NCBI RefSeq assembly: GCF_963576545.1 | Contig: NC_083639.1 | Span: 26,738,118 to 26,802,117 of the forward strand | Length of the DNA: 64,000 bases | Direction: 5' to 3' | DNA from: Limanda limanda | Taxonomy: Eukaryota > Chordata > Actinopteri > Pleuronectiformes > Pleuronectidae | Shown: piece by piece, positions 48,801 through 62,665 of the stretch | Layout of the letters: every line of letters begins with the position of its first letter | Position numbering within the stretch: position 1 is the first letter of the stretch | Notes under the pieces: model-generated | The model's input: only the letters and a program-made list of their open reading frames with translations | Database searches by the model: none | What the model was told of the DNA's origin: nothing | Made by a program: the position numbers and the translations under genes

Positions 48801-49850
48801 GTTCAGAACAAATCTACATCTGACCAATCGGGTTGCTTCATGTTTACTGAGCGGATCAACACAAAGTGGATTCTGGGCTGAAGAACTCACACGATTCTGG
48901 ACTAACTGTGCAGAACACTGCTCAGTCCAATAATGTTCAGACCAAGCAAAGTGTTATTGATATAGATTCAAACGCACTTCCCTTCATATGAAGTCATTTC
49001 TGTCTGTCATGTGACTCTTGTTCTTCTTGTTAAATCTCATAATTCTCCTACAATCAACTATCAAAAAAATCTGCAAGTTCTGTACGTTTTTTCAACTCGT
49101 TTCCGAAGCAAATAAATGTTCTAATAGCAATATAAAATGTACATTTTTCTTGTCTCTACTGCAGTGACCTGTCTTATAAACATTTTGGAACTTAGATTTT
49201 TATTTTTTTTTTTTGCAGTGCAGCTCCTTATAATCCGGAGGCGTTCTTCTTCATTTCATCTGATGTCCTGCAGCGAGCGAGCAGCCGAGTCTGGATGCTA
49301 CACGTCAAAGATGAGTCTGAGATGATTTCAAAAGAGGAGAAGCAGGAGTTAGGGCCATTTTCTCTACACTGCTCCAGGATCAGGACTGGGCAGCGCCATG
49401 ACAACGTCAGAGCACATCGTTCTAGGATCCAGGATATTGAAGTTTGTCCCCCAGTGGGATCAGGCATCCACAGAGGCTCCAGGATTTGAAACTCAAGCAT
49501 TCAGCAGCTCTCCAGACTCAGAGTTCACCATCATGTTATCTGGAGCCTGGTGGCTCCGACCCTCAGGGGCCAAGGATTCTCTCGAGTTCTTTGAAAGCGA
49601 AGACTGAGGCGTCAGTTCCTTCCTCCCACAGTCCTCGGTTCTCTCTACCCACAGCAATGGATTTAAAAAAAATTAAAAGCAGGTAAAAGCAGGAATGGAA
49701 ATAAAAACAAAAAAACGGTACTTTGATTGGTTTTCACATCTCTGGGAGCAGCGACATGAACCGGACCACGATGCAGAACCAGTGGGTCGACATGTCGCTG
49801 TGATGATGGTTTGCAGGTGGAGGACGGGCTGCAGCGGCGGCGGGGGGGCG
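45885..49850. other. intergenic DNA and probable pxk 3' UTR
   Basis: No gene was recognised between pdhb and pxk. The part nearest 49850 is presumably the pxk 3' UTR. 47165-47420 is the partner of the duplicated A/T segment at 45185. A hydrophobic 67-codon frame at 48678-48881 has no supporting context. Confidence 0.4.
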
Positions 49851-49853
49851 GGG

Positions 49854-52800
49854 TCAGGTGACAGGTTTGCTGCGGGCGGCGGTCTCGGCCTTCTTCAGTT
49901 TGCCCTTGCTGAAGGCCTGGATGGAGCTGAGCAGGGCGGAGCGACCTCCCCCTGCGCCATCAGAGGAAGACAGAGGAGGAGGAGGAGGAGGAGGACAGGA
50001 GGAAGAGCCCGGCATAGGAGGAGGAGGGGGAGGAGGAGGAGGTGGAGGAGCAGTCTGGGCTCCTGGATGAACGAGAGAAGAAGGAAAAATGAAGGAATGA
50101 GAGAGAGCAGCGGTTTCTAGTCACTTTCACTTTCCCCAAGTCCCCAGATGTTGGTTCCACAAAGATCTGTTCGACTGAGTCACGTCAGTTTCTCTCTTCG
50201 GTCTCAGGAGCGTTTTCATATCACAGCAATTTGTTTGCTGAAGATTAGAAAATGAGGAGAAGACGTTACATCACCAGACGTCAGCTCATTCCACAATTTA
50301 CTAAATCTTTTAGTGTTAATAATTATAACAAACATCACTTTCTAATAAGAGACCTTTTACAAAAGGGTTTTAACCAATAGCTTCAATAAAATAAAATGGT
50401 TACTACATGATTTTTGAATCCTTTATTGATCAGTTATACGTCATTAACAAGAACCAGATTATCTTCTTATATCGTTAATAAAAAGGTTGATTTTTGGTCT
50501 TTTTGTCAAAATCATCTACTGCTGGAAATATCAAGAACCTGCAGATCAATGGTAAATGCAGCACTACTGAGATAAGGGAATTGATCAAGAGTTAAACGGA
50601 AGGGATCTAAAGGTCCTTCACACCAAGTCCGTATGTTTGGTAAGCATCTTTTAAATCCGTGATTAAATAAAAAGATGCTCAAAGATGCTGCGGGAGTTTA
50701 ATCAATTAACCACATGTGAGCCTATATTTGTTTAAAGATATTTATCTCTGATGGTCTTTTGTAATTTAGATTTAAAATTGAGTTATGACATGTTTGACAG
50801 AAATTCATCTGATGCAGTATCTTTACAAATCGCTGGTGTAGCTTAACGGCTTAACGAAGACTTATAAAGGTTTGGTGAGATATTTACTTACAAAAGCTTT
50901 TAGTTACAAATACTGAACCTTTTTATAAAAGATGACATATTATTAATTCTGTGGCTTTTCCAGAGTTAATCTTTGTGAAACCACCACCTGCAGATCCGTG
51001 TCCAGGCTGAACTCAATCCACCACCAGTTCAACTCAACCTACAGTTCAGGTTGTCAGTAGTTTTTAATGCTATTGACAACGTTCGATTCCGGGCTTGATT
51101 TACATAGATCAAGTCAAGAGCTCCATTGGATCCTGGTTCTGTGTCTTATACATTTGAGCTGCTGTCCCTGGGTTCTCCAAACAGAGCTCAGTCTATTTGT
51201 TTGGTCAGAACCACTTTTGAACTGATGGTGAGTTGAACATGAACCTGGAACATCTCTTCCACTTCTGACACTTCTCTTCCCGAACCAGATGAAACCAAGG
51301 AGTGACGACAGGCAGCAAAGAAAAACGCTGCGGAGCTCAAGCGTGAAGCTGAAGCTGCGGCCGGCAGCAGCAGCTGGAGTCCAGGGAGACTCTGGGTGTG
51401 TTTTTGATGTAATACTCAGATGATTCTACACAAAGTATAGAGAAATTGAATTTGTGTGATCAAGCTTTGTGAGGACGAAGAATTATCTGAGTAAAAAATC
51501 AAACAAAACCAAAGAAATGCTTCAAAATGAAGTATTGAAGAGTTTGGTCAACAAACAGCTCTATTAGACTTTAAGGGGGGAAACAACATTAACAACTAAT
51601 AGCTTAAAAGAAATGATCAGTTCAATAAGTGTTTAACATCTGAGACGTCTCCAATGTGAAATCCCAAAACACATGAAGCGCAAACGGGAACAGAGAAGGA
51701 AACAGATGAACAGACAGACATGCCAACTGACAGAACAGACGGGTCACAATCTCCAATGAGAGCACCAGGTCTGAGTCGGGGGGGGGGGGAGCTGGACCGG
51801 CTGAGACGTTTTTGGAAATCATTGCAGATTGTGAGGTTTTCATAAAGATGTGCGTACACCCTCATCCAGGCAAGACACTTCTTCACATACGAGAAACTTT
51901 CTTCTTTCGGTTTTCTATCTTTTCAGATGTTTAAAATTCATCTTCATCATCCGCCGGCAGTTTGGTTTATCATGATATGGTGTTAGAGAAAATTGAGATG
52001 GAGATTGTTTCTAAACTAATCGCTTCACCCTCAGGTTGAATGAAGAATCAAATATATGTATATATATATAATTTATGTCATAAAGGAACTAGGGAAGATC
52101 TCATTGAAGGAAAGAAACAGGCTTATTGAGAACTTCTTGAATTATAATCAAACTACATCGAGAGTATGTTTGTCCAGGTGAGCTCTCATTTCTCTTACAA
52201 ACATTTTGATCCAAGTATCATAGTTTTGTGATTTGTGAATGTGAATACGAGCCAGATATAAATTATGATAATCGATGTATTCTTCAGACAATGATCATAA
52301 AGAAATTGAGGTAGAGAAATGTAAAAGTATAGTTTGTCCACCAGAGAGCGCTGTCAGGTTGATTGTTTCACTCCAGGATGTGCTACTCAGTAAAGTAAGA
52401 AGTAAGAACTGAAGTAAGATTGTTTAGGTTTAATAACAAATATTAAAGAGGCAATACATCATTATCAAACTTTTTCAAAAGCGGCTTTTCGAACATCTGG
52501 GCTGAAATGGCGAATACGCTGCGATGACCTGGTGACTGTGTGCGACCATGAGAGTGTTGTGGTTCCTCAGGTTTCAACTTCATCTTCTTCCTCACTGGAT
52601 TTCATAACGTTGCGACAGGTCTTTGTGACCAGGAGCTTGCTGGGAGGCCTGGGTGTACGACAGCTTTAAAAACCACCAGAGACCTTCATCATCATCATCA
52701 TTATCATTAGCGCCATTAAAGCTTTTACTTTACCCAGCGACATGGTCAGAATGGAGCATGCTCTATGGTGGAGACAGCAGAGGAAGGAAGAGGAGAGAGA

Positions 52801-55800
52801 GGCACATGACAGTTATCTGTTCAGTGGACCAATCGGCAATTACACAGTATCGACAGGACGGAGAGGAGAGAGGAGAGGAGGAGAGGAAACAAGGAGAGGA
52901 GACAGTAATACCAGGGTAGGAAGCTGAACTCAAATTTGTGTCAGCTTCTCACAAAAGCTGAAAAAAGAACATCTTGTGGTCTTCTCTATTTTTCTTATTG
53001 TCTATAAATCGCTGTAGGCCTCTTTCTCTAAAGCATCTTCATGGCCTCACTCCCTCATGTATCTGTGACGTTCAGGACAAGCTGGTTTAAAGTGAGATCC
53101 TTCAGCAGAAGTTTTTCTATCTGTGAAATACAAACTAATACCATGTGGGTTTCATTCTGCACAGGGGACTTTTTGACACTAAGAGAAATAGAGAAAATAA
53201 CCAGACTTAGATTTCAGCGAAGTATAAAATCGAACCTTTGTGGTTCCCACCCTGAGTTCAGCTAGTTACAGACACAACAAGGTCATGAGGACACAGAGCT
53301 ACAGCCGAGACAGACACCTGTCTCCAAACCAGGCAGTCGAACCATGAGAGAGACGGTGAAGAGACAAACAGGCAGGTTGAGGAAACCGCTTCAATCACTT
53401 AATCACACGTGCAGATTTCTGGTGCAATGATGCTGATACATGTGAGAGGACGGTGCTGCTGAAGAGCTACTGACCGAGTAGGTTCCCTCACCAGGGACTG
53501 GTTCCCTCACCAGTCTTCAACAGACAGACAGACACACAGACAGACAGAAGGGAGGACAGACATCTATGTGACAGACAGACCGACATACCTGTGGTTGATG
53601 GGGGGGTGGGGGAGGATGGGCATGTGGGAGGGGAACTGGCTCCAGAACCTGAAAATACAAAGAGGAACTGGATTTTAATCTTCATCAATAACCAAAACAG
53701 GTTTAGACGGGTCATTTTATAGAGAGTTAAGATTATCTGTATTTGAAGAAAGGTGCCACATGAAAAACAAACAGAAACAAGCAGACTGAGCTGCAGGAGG
53801 AGCAGTGACCTACCAGAGTTATTGTTGTTTCGGACAGAGAGGTCTTCTTCATTTTCATAAGCCGACTGTCTGGACTTCTGCAGAGACACAAACCGAACAT
53901 GACCTCAGGCTTCACTGTGATGCTGCTTCAAACATTATCGGGCAAACGAGGTCTCATGTCTGGAACTAAACTATTCAACATCTCATGTGCATGTTGTGTT
54001 TGAGGGAAACACTTATGGGAATGCAGGCGGATGTCAAAGGTCAACGTTAAGTAGGTTGAACCCTGAGGGAAGCTGTGCTGTGGATTTGCTTTGCCACAGG
54101 AAGTGAAGGTTTTATTCGCCCCCTCACTGGCACAATTTCAGTCTTTATAAATGGGGGTTCTGTCCTTAACCCTAAAGCCATTTTTAGAAATGAACTTTGG
54201 ACAACATAGCCCATAAGCCTTAGTCACAGAGGGTTACGTAATGGACTCCGCTGCCTACCTTCCTTGCCAGAATCTTCCTCCTCTTCTTCTCTTCCTCGGA
54301 GCCGTGGTGAGACTGAGCTCTGGTCAACCTCCTGTGCTGGTGCATCTTCAATCAGAAGTTCAGACACAACGTTACCCTCCCTACAAACAGCAAACTTCAC
54401 AATCTGCTAACGAAACCTTTTAATAAAACCTGGACGGAAAAATGATAAAGTCACGGAACCAAGAGGCTTTCCCCAGATTAAAAAAGTCTGTAAACAATAA
54501 AAAAAATCCCAGAATTCAACATATACCGTATAATCTGGTCAAACTGCACCTTGAGAGGCTAACACCATATTAACCAATCAAGTGTTATCAAGAAAATACT
54601 GCATCTACTTAGTGAAAAAACTTTATTTAACTCCAAAGCCATTGGAGGATTTGAAAGAACTACTGCTGCTGCTGAGGGTCAAATTGGGTTTATTGTATTT
54701 GGAGTTTTGCTGCTCTTGAAATCCGCATCCTGTGCCCATGATGGCAACAGCAAGTTCAAATAATACCACGTCGATGTCAGCACTGAGTTTTTGTGGTTGC
54801 AACATGAAGAGGTTGTGGGAAAACTGTGTTGCAAGGTTTTTCCACGTCTATTTTGTCGTAAGAGCCACAACTCCTCGCTGAATCAATATTATGTTGCCCT
54901 TATCTGGAAGGTCCCTGTTGATGAAGGGTCGTGACCCCAACGTCTCCAGTCGAGCTGCTCAGCAGTTTGAAACAGGAAAAGTAAAATATGAACTCAAGTA
55001 GTAAAGGAGCTGCGTGACGCACCAGCCTCTGCTCCTCCTGCAGCCGCCTCTCCAGACTCTCCTTGGCCGTCTTCAGCGCCTCCTTCAGCCGGCTGGGAAC
55101 CTGGAGGAGGAAGGTGGAAGACATGAACCCAATCTTTCTTTCAGAACATTTCCCCTGACAGAAAGAAAACAAACGAGCGAACCCAACTGACAGAGCTGAT
55201 ATCAGACCGAGCCTCCTACCTTGATCTGGAGTTTTTCTGACTGTTGGAGCTGGACATCACTGAACAACCTGCAAAACACAAACCGTTACACAACAGAGAC
55301 AAAAAAAGATGCTGCTCTGGTTCCTGTACATTTCCGTTTTTAACATTCCAGCCGTTCCTCTACATTCAGGAAGAGGATCTTGTTTTATACACAAACCCAT
55401 CGACTGTCCTTTCTCTTATGGACAGAGGCTTTACACTGATGTTTTGTGTTGACGCTCACTTAAAAAAACTAAACAGCCATTGCAACTTGTGCATACGACA
55501 AAATTTAAGAAGACACACAAAGTGAACTCAGCAGATTTAGTGTGGATGTGGTTTTGAGTCTTGCTGCTGGAGTGAACCTATGAACTCACGGTGTCTGGAC
55601 GAGCTGTGACACCGTCGGCATCCCGCTCTTAAAGGCTTCTGAGGACAGGATGGACTGCAGCACTGACACTGAAAACACACACACACACATACATTAAGAT
55701 CCGTCTCCCTTCAAAGACACAAATTTGTGTGCATAAGTACGAGGTGTGTTTGCGTGTTTACACGTACCCACAGCTGTGTAGGGGACAGACGGGAACTGAT

Positions 55801-58800
55801 CCACGGGAACGCCGTCTGGCGGGCGGCCGTACGTCATCTCGTACAGTAAGTGACCGAAGCAGAAGACGTCGATGCTCTCTACGGTCTGCAGACACACATT
55901 TATTATCTTCTAAACATTGGGTAATGGATAGAGGTTTGTCATCATAGACACAAACAACCACTAACACACACAGCATCACATTTGTAGGCCATGTCAAATC
56001 GCCAGTTAACCTTACTGACTTTAACGAATCATTAACTGAACCCATGAGTACATACGTTGATCTTCCTGAGGGGGGTGAAGCTGGGTCGTAGTGTTGAGGG
56101 AACTCCCAGCATGCCGTTCTCCACGTCCATCAGCCGACACACGCCGTCCTCCACGACGACGTTAGACGCATGAAGGTGACCGTAAAACAGGCCACCATCG
56201 TGCAGGAGCTTCAGACCCTGCACACAGGCACACACAGACTTTAATAACACCTAGTGGTGACTGTGTGTTATTCTGTGTGTGTGTGTTTTTGTGTGTGTTT
56301 CTGTGTGTACCTCCAGGATCTGACGGCCGTACAGTTTGATCTGCGGCAGTTCCAGGCCCTGGCTCTTCTTCGGGTTACAGTACTTCTTCAGGTAACTCTC
56401 TCTGGGCTTCACCTGCAGAGAGGGAAGAGTCAACCGTTTCTACTGGAACTACTTTCTTCTATTTTCTGCTGAAGAAATAGTCCCAGTGAAAATCGCCTTG
56501 TATCCTCTGTGGTGTATCCAGAATTACAAAGACGCAGTTTCAATGAATAGCATAAATTAAATTCTAGTGTGTTGGGATGGGATAGAAATCGGAGATACAG
56601 ATATTTCTCACAACCACAAATGTCATTCGTGAAGTGATACTGAAAATTGAATTCATAGATCAGATTAGCCCTCAGAGTCCTGGGCTATTTTGGCCGTTTT
56701 TGCCTTTTCATACCACATCAAAAATGTTTTATAAGATGCAATATTTCAACGCAATGAGCAGCACAAATTAAATTCTAGTGTGTTGGGATGGGATAGAAAT
56801 CTGAGATACAGATATTTCTCACAACCACAAATGTCCTTAGTGGAGTGATACTGAAAATTGGATTCATGTATCAGATTAGCCCTCAGAGTCCTGGGCTATT
56901 TTGGCCGTTTTGTGTATTTTCATACCACATAAACGTACCTTACAGATGTGATCCCTCAGAGATCCTCGCTCACTGAACGGCCGGACGAGCAGAGCTGAAG
57001 ACTCACTGGTGCTGGAGAACAACAGCGGACAGAGATATGGCGCCTGGGGAGGAAGAAGAGGAGGAGTTTACCCTAATTGAATTCCACAGTTAATCAGAAA
57101 TGAATATCTATCTGTCAATCTCATATTAATAATCATATTACAAAAACTTACAGTTGAATAGGAGCATGTGATCTTACTTTATCTGAACCACTGTAAGGTC
57201 ACTTTAGCAGGAGTTCACGTGAGTTTGTATTTCCATCGTGACTGGATTTAGCAACAGCCTCATTTAATAATAATGGTTAAACCAAGATATTCACATCGTC
57301 ACATTTTCCAGCTGGGGAGTAAAACATCAGAGAACCAGACATCTCTGCACTTGAGAGGAAATGATGCAATTGTAGCAGCAGAAGTTGGTCTTCTTCTGTG
57401 GTTTTATTCCTTAAGAGTGGAAACTTTTAATTGATTTGTTTATTTTATAGGGAGTAATGTTGGCAGCCTGTCCGAGTCCAAGTGTGTTTTGTATTGTTTG
57501 TGCTCCTTTTATTTGTTACTTTTTTGTCCTCAGAATGAGTCAGTCTGTGGTGGTGCAGTCAGGCTCCTCCTGATAATTGACAAACACGTCGATGATACAA
57601 AACTTTTTCCTATTTCACACACACACACACACGCACACACAGTTACGTACAGAGAGGCTGGTGAGCAGCTTCATTGCTGACTGAAGGTCTTTGTCCGACA
57701 GGAACTTATCAGGACCGATGTCGACCTGCAACAGACACACAGATCTGAGCACTTCGTACAAAATCAACTCTTTTATTGATCGGTAAAAGCCGTTGTATTG
57801 AAGATTCATGTGTAAGTGTTCAATGTTCTGGACTCACCCAGCTCAGCAGATACCTCTCTTTGGGCTGCTCTTTGTTTTTGATTAAAAAATATTTCTTCCT
57901 AATCCTCCAGCCTGAAAAAAACAGAGCATCCATTTGAGTGTATGGTGATTATTAAGATAAAATCCATTCTCTAGTAGAGAGGTTTACTTTATGTTTGTCT
58001 CTGCACGGTAATTTCAGGTTTGTTTACATGTACTGACACCATTTCATCATGATAAAACTTCTCTTGTGAAAACTGAACTGATACCAAAGTGCGTCGTGTT
58101 GACAGAACTTTGTCTTTGTTAAAATGTTAGTCACTCAGTTTAAGCTCGAACCCGAGTCTTACCAATGTCTTTGAGAGGCTCCAGAACCTCCCACTTCAGG
58201 TCCGACCTGAAGAACATGGAGACCTGCTGCAGGGCGATCTCTGAGCCACAGACAAACAGAGAACGCTTCTTTAGTTCACTTATGAAAATTAAATTCTTTC
58301 TTTTCTCTTGGTTTTTAATGAAAATGAGGAATAAAGACCTGTGTAGTTGGCACAGTAGTTGTTGGGGTCCAGGAACTTCTTGATGGTCAGGGAGCTGCAG
58401 AGCAGTGGATGCTGGGTAATGGAGTCCAGGTAGCTTTGCAGTCCTCTCTGTCTCTCGGCTATGAACTCCCTGTCCATGTTTCCAAGCAGCTTCTTAGGAG
58501 GAAGAGGGAGACTGATCCCACACACCTGGAGGCAAAGAGAGAGAAACTGGTTCACCTCTCATTCATTGTTTGTTTTTTCTTATCACGATTCAAATTCCTT
58601 TTCTTTGATTTCCTTTTTTCTCGTGTTTCATTAAAGTATTTCATTCAAACTCCCACACAGACAAACAAACAGACTTTCAGGAGGTTTCCGAAAGTTCTGC
58701 TGTTTATTGACTGAGGTCGGGGGCTGATGGGAGATGGGGGTCAGAGTGGGACCTGGACAGGAAATGAGCAGACAAAACCTCAGCAGAAAAACTGCTAACT

Positions 58801-61336
58801 TCCTGTTATCCAGGAATGAGGCGTCCCGACCATGATACGAGACACAACCAGAACAGTTTGACACACGACTGGTTGAAGGTCCAAACTGCTGAGTTTGATG
58901 TCCTGGGCCTGTTTGGAATGTGAACCTTTAAAATGAAGCAATGTCTATTCTAACAACCCCGGTGCTCGAGTTAAGATGTTTATGATCTGTGAGCAGTTTC
59001 ACATCTAACCTTCTCCGGCTGAGCAGCTTCAATGAAGGTCAAAAGAAGTCAAACTACCTGATATTACAAATGTATGTAGATCCCTCAGATTTACCCTGAG
59101 ACCTATTAGAAGGAGACTGAACTCACATTTGAATCCACTATTCTAACAAAATCATTCATGGGTTTTTAGACAGATTTAGTTTCCTTCGGTTGTGGTCATG
59201 TTTAATAGTAACTGCTGGAGACCTTCTACAGGGGAATTGTGTAAACTCTCTGGAACGTAGCAGATTTATACAGAATGTAAATCTATAAAAGTCGCACTCA
59301 CTCTGCATTCGAACACATGACTGATCAATGGTTAACGACACTGTGGGGCTGAGACCTCAGGTTTTACTGCAGCATGTCAGTGACCAGGCGTAAAGGTTCT
59401 AGTTTTCCATTGTTTTTCAATGGGAGCTTCTCATTACAGCGCTAGGAGCTAAATAGTTAAACGATTATCTCTCCTCTATCACAGGACCAGACAAGACTTC
59501 TGATGACACACTAACCACAGCTCTGACATGTCGTAACAGACCGGAAACAGAAAGGAAAATGAGCCAAGAAGAAGCTGGGCTGTGCTTCAGAGAGCGTGAA
59601 AGTGTGAACCGCGAGACTTCAGGGCAGCTTTTCTTATAAACTGAAACCAATCATCTACAATTCACTCTTTTTTACCATCATCCAAAGTCGACCAGCAAGT
59701 TTCAAACACGTCAGAACAATTTAATCTTCTTACTTGTGTCACCGGTAGAACTGAGAGTCATTTCAAATCATTTAAAAATTCGTCTCAAATGAGCAAAAAT
59801 AATTCTCAAATAGCAAACAGCCCCGTGAGAACTTTGTCAAAATAAAATAGACTCAACTGTAAAATAGCAGAATATGATACTTGACAGTTTTTACTCAATA
59901 AAGGCTCCGGCACATCTGAGTCAGTACAAAGGAAGTACGTTCAATACAGCACTAGTCATCGCCTCTTTGAATATCCCTAAACTATGAGTTGAAAACAGAA
60001 AAACACAAAATCAGTCACCACAGGAAAACAAGGTGACATCCAACATACAGATGTTTGGTGGAAACATGTGAAACTCACCATCAAGCTGCTGTGGAGAACA
60101 TCGAAGTCACTGTAGCGTCGAATCACCTGCAACACACACGTGAAACTGTCAGTCACAGTCATCACTTCACCTTTATGTTAAATCCACTTTCCATCGACCT
60201 TAAGAGAGAAAGTAAATGGCTTGAACTGAACAAAGATTAAGATTAAGATTAAGATTCATTTATTTATTTGTCCCAAACACATGCACAAGCACACTCATGC
60301 AAGGAGGGAAATTTAACCTTTGCTTTTAACCCATCTGGTGCAGGACACACAGAGCAGTCAACCCAGTATGAACATTAAAAAGGAAGGGAAATAAATCCAA
60401 GAATGAATTATGAATAAATAACAAAAATACAATACGTTACATAACCGATTTAAGGTCATAACATATATTTACACCTAGTCTAGTCTGAAGGAGGAATATT
60501 GACTCATTATTCATTCTTTTAATCCAGTTCTCAACAAATGCTTCTTTCTGAGTTCTCTATTTGAACACACATTTCTCTCCAATACATACATTTTACACAC
60601 CACGTTGTTACATTCATCAACGATACCTTGAAATAACTCATATTTAATAATAGACTAATATTTTCTAGTATTTCTCGACAAAGCTGTCTATCACCCAGGT
60701 GGATTCTAACTGATAAGAGCCTTTCACAGACATATCGTTATCAGCCTTTCTTATGTGTGTCAATTTGAAAACCTTTATTTTACAGAATAAACAATGTAGA
60801 AAAGATGTGTTGTTCAATTATTACATATTTGGTTGTATTTGTTTTCTCTTTATTTACAGTTATTTATGATATCGTTTATGGATAAACTGTAAAGTATGAA
60901 ACCTCATCAACATTTCCTTGTTGAGTTGAATAACATCATCTTTAATAACAACATCATCAATTGTCATTTTACAAATATATATCAGCCGATATACCTGTGT
61001 TGACATTTTTTTACCAATATATTGTATCAGCAAAAAACCTCTGATCCTGCTCTAGTAATTATTACAGGAGCAAAGGAGGAAGTTAGATGTGAGAGTCAGA
61101 AGAGTCACAAAGTCCACATGAGGAGGAGTTTGATTTCAATGTGTCAACAAAACACACGAGAGCCAATGTTTGTTTCACGTGTGACACTGATAATCAGAGT
61201 AGTATCTTTTATCAGAGTTTGTTTTATTGACAACAAATGTCTGGTGGACCTGGTGGAGACGTGATGTTGTGATTGGTTTATTTACCTGCCAGCTGTTGTC
61301 TGAAGACACGCCTCTCTGGACTCGGATGATGTATTC
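49854..61336 (-). CDS. pxk: PX domain-containing kinase-like protein PXK (5' end missing)
   Basis: Seventeen exons are visible: 61286-61336, 60079-60126, 58339-58525, 58163-58240, 57838-57911, 57651-57725, 56939-57043, 56311-56412, 56056-56217, 55768-55885, 55590-55668, 55220-55268, 55023-55100, 54259-54345, 53814-53877, 53589-53648 and 49854-50062. They join in phase to 541 residues and a stop. About 35 N-terminal residues are missing, probably beyond the window. The PX domain includes RRYSDFDVLHSS and LPLPPKKLLGNMDREFIAER, expected to bind phosphoinositides on endosomes. The kinase-like domain has GLFYGHLHASNVVVEDG in place of HRD...N and DVE in place of DFG, as in a pseudokinase. The tail has a basic segment (KKRRKILARK), Pro-rich runs and a WH2-like actin-binding motif (RSALLSSIQAFSKGKLKKAE). 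Human PXK acts in receptor and ion-pump trafficking. It is the next gene after pdhb, as in human. Confidence 0.95.
50070..53588. other. large pxk intron, nothing else recognised
   Basis: A 3.5-kb intron separates the last exon, which carries the WH2-like motif, from the Ser/Pro-rich exon. It contains an (AT)n run near 52053 and a GA-rich stretch near 52780-52915. No extra exon or gene was recognised. Confidence 0.5.
56541..56937. repeat. tandem duplication of about 211 bp in a pxk intron
   Basis: The unit beginning 'caatgaatagcataaattaaattctagtgtgttgggatggg' at 56541 repeats from 56752 ('caatgagcagcacaaattaaattctag'). Both continue through 'cagatatttctcacaaccacaaatgtc' and 'gccctcagagtcctgggctattttggccg'. 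The second copy ends right at the 5' splice site of exon 56939-57043. Confidence 0.85.
58530..60075. other. pxk intron, nothing else recognised
   Basis: Intronic DNA between the PX-domain exons. No gene or clear repeat was recognised. Confidence 0.45.
60235..60420. repeat. dispersed repeat fragment in a pxk intron
   Basis: It contains a short 'gattaa' tandem (60235-60255), then 'tttgtcccaaacacatgcacaagcacactcatgcaaggagggaaatttaacc' and 'catctggtgcaggacacacagagcagtca'. I recognise this phrase from common teleost interspersed repeats. The class is uncertain. Confidence 0.45.
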
Positions 61337-61339
61337 CTG

Positions 61340-62660
61340 AGAGATGGAGAGAACAAGGCCATCAGAACATGTTATATGATGCTATTCAAAAGAAATTAAA
61401 TGTAAAAATAATCTGACATTGAAGTGGTTGAAACAATAAGAAAATACAGTTGTGGTTAAATAGTGGTACTATGGCTACCATAAATTGGTACTTTGAGGGT
61501 ATCACACATTAATACACCAATTTACATTAGGTCGACAACATTGTATGAATTTTCTCAGCCTCACTGAGCAAGCTAAGCCCAATTCACTCACGACAACCAG
61601 GAAACTCTGACTCAAGTATTAACAAGCAGCTGTAAAGTTCAGTGAAGCCATAATCTTCACCACATCCCAGAAAACAAACTTACCGGAAAGATACAAACTT
61701 ACCACAGTGCCTTACCACTTATAAGGCAAAAACAAGTCTGGTTTAAAAGTATAACCATGGATCCCACAACTCCAACTTTTGTCTAGTGAAACCTCTGTTT
61801 GAGACGCTGTGCCTGGTAGAAGTGCTGGTTCGTTGGTAGTGATGGTGATGGTGCGTACATTGGTTTGATGGACTGGGTAACTCCCGGCTGTGGTGGCCAC
61901 TGACTCATCCAACAATTGGCTTTGTTATTGTATGGTTTTGATTAGTCTGTTTGGATCAGACACCAAATAACCTTTGAGTTACAAGCAGAGTTTTCAATGA
62001 TTGTGAGGATGTCAGTTCTCTTATTATCCTGTTTGTTAGCAGTGTAAATTAATGCCAATCATATTTTGAATGCATTGTCCAATCCTGTCATCAGTTGGGA
62101 GCCTTATCATTTAACCCAGGGAAGATTCTGTTTAATGTTTGTGTTTTTCATCTCAACTAAAGATTCCCTGACATGACTTAAAATATAATGATGGAATTTT
62201 ATCACAATAAAAGAGGGCCAACCGACCCTCCTGTGATTATTACAACTCATATATTCTTACTGTAAATGAAAAACACGGGTGTAAATCAACAGTGGTGCTG
62301 TGCTGCAGAGGTGCAATGCTACTGGTCTATAAAATAAAATAGATACCAAGTAGAAATTATCAAGTTATATATACATTTAATTACATGTTCTTGTGTGGGA
62401 GAGACCGGAGCACCCGGAGTAAACCCTCATGTACCTGTATTTAACGTTTTCACACTGTAGTGGGAGTATATGTCCATCATGGCAAGATTTTTGGCACCAC
62501 AACAGAAAATGTACTAGAACATATCTACACAACACAATCTATACAATTCATAGAGGTAAGTTTGTGATGTGCTGTCATCACATGGGCGGTTCTATTATTC
62601 ACATGGAGTCAGCGAAGTTAACGGTTTCCATCGTCCCGGGGGTGTGTGCAGCAGCACCGG
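61340..62660. other. pxk 5' intron, nothing else recognised
   Basis: The exon for the residues before EYIIRVQRG of PXK was looked for here on the minus strand and not found. A 67-codon minus frame at 61712-61915 has no known domain. Confidence 0.4.
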
Positions 62661-62665
62661 TCTCA

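Noticed and set aside
48678..48881. 67-codon frame with a hydrophobic stretch
   Set aside because: Short, with no splice or promoter context and no recognisable domain; probably chance in A/T-rich DNA.
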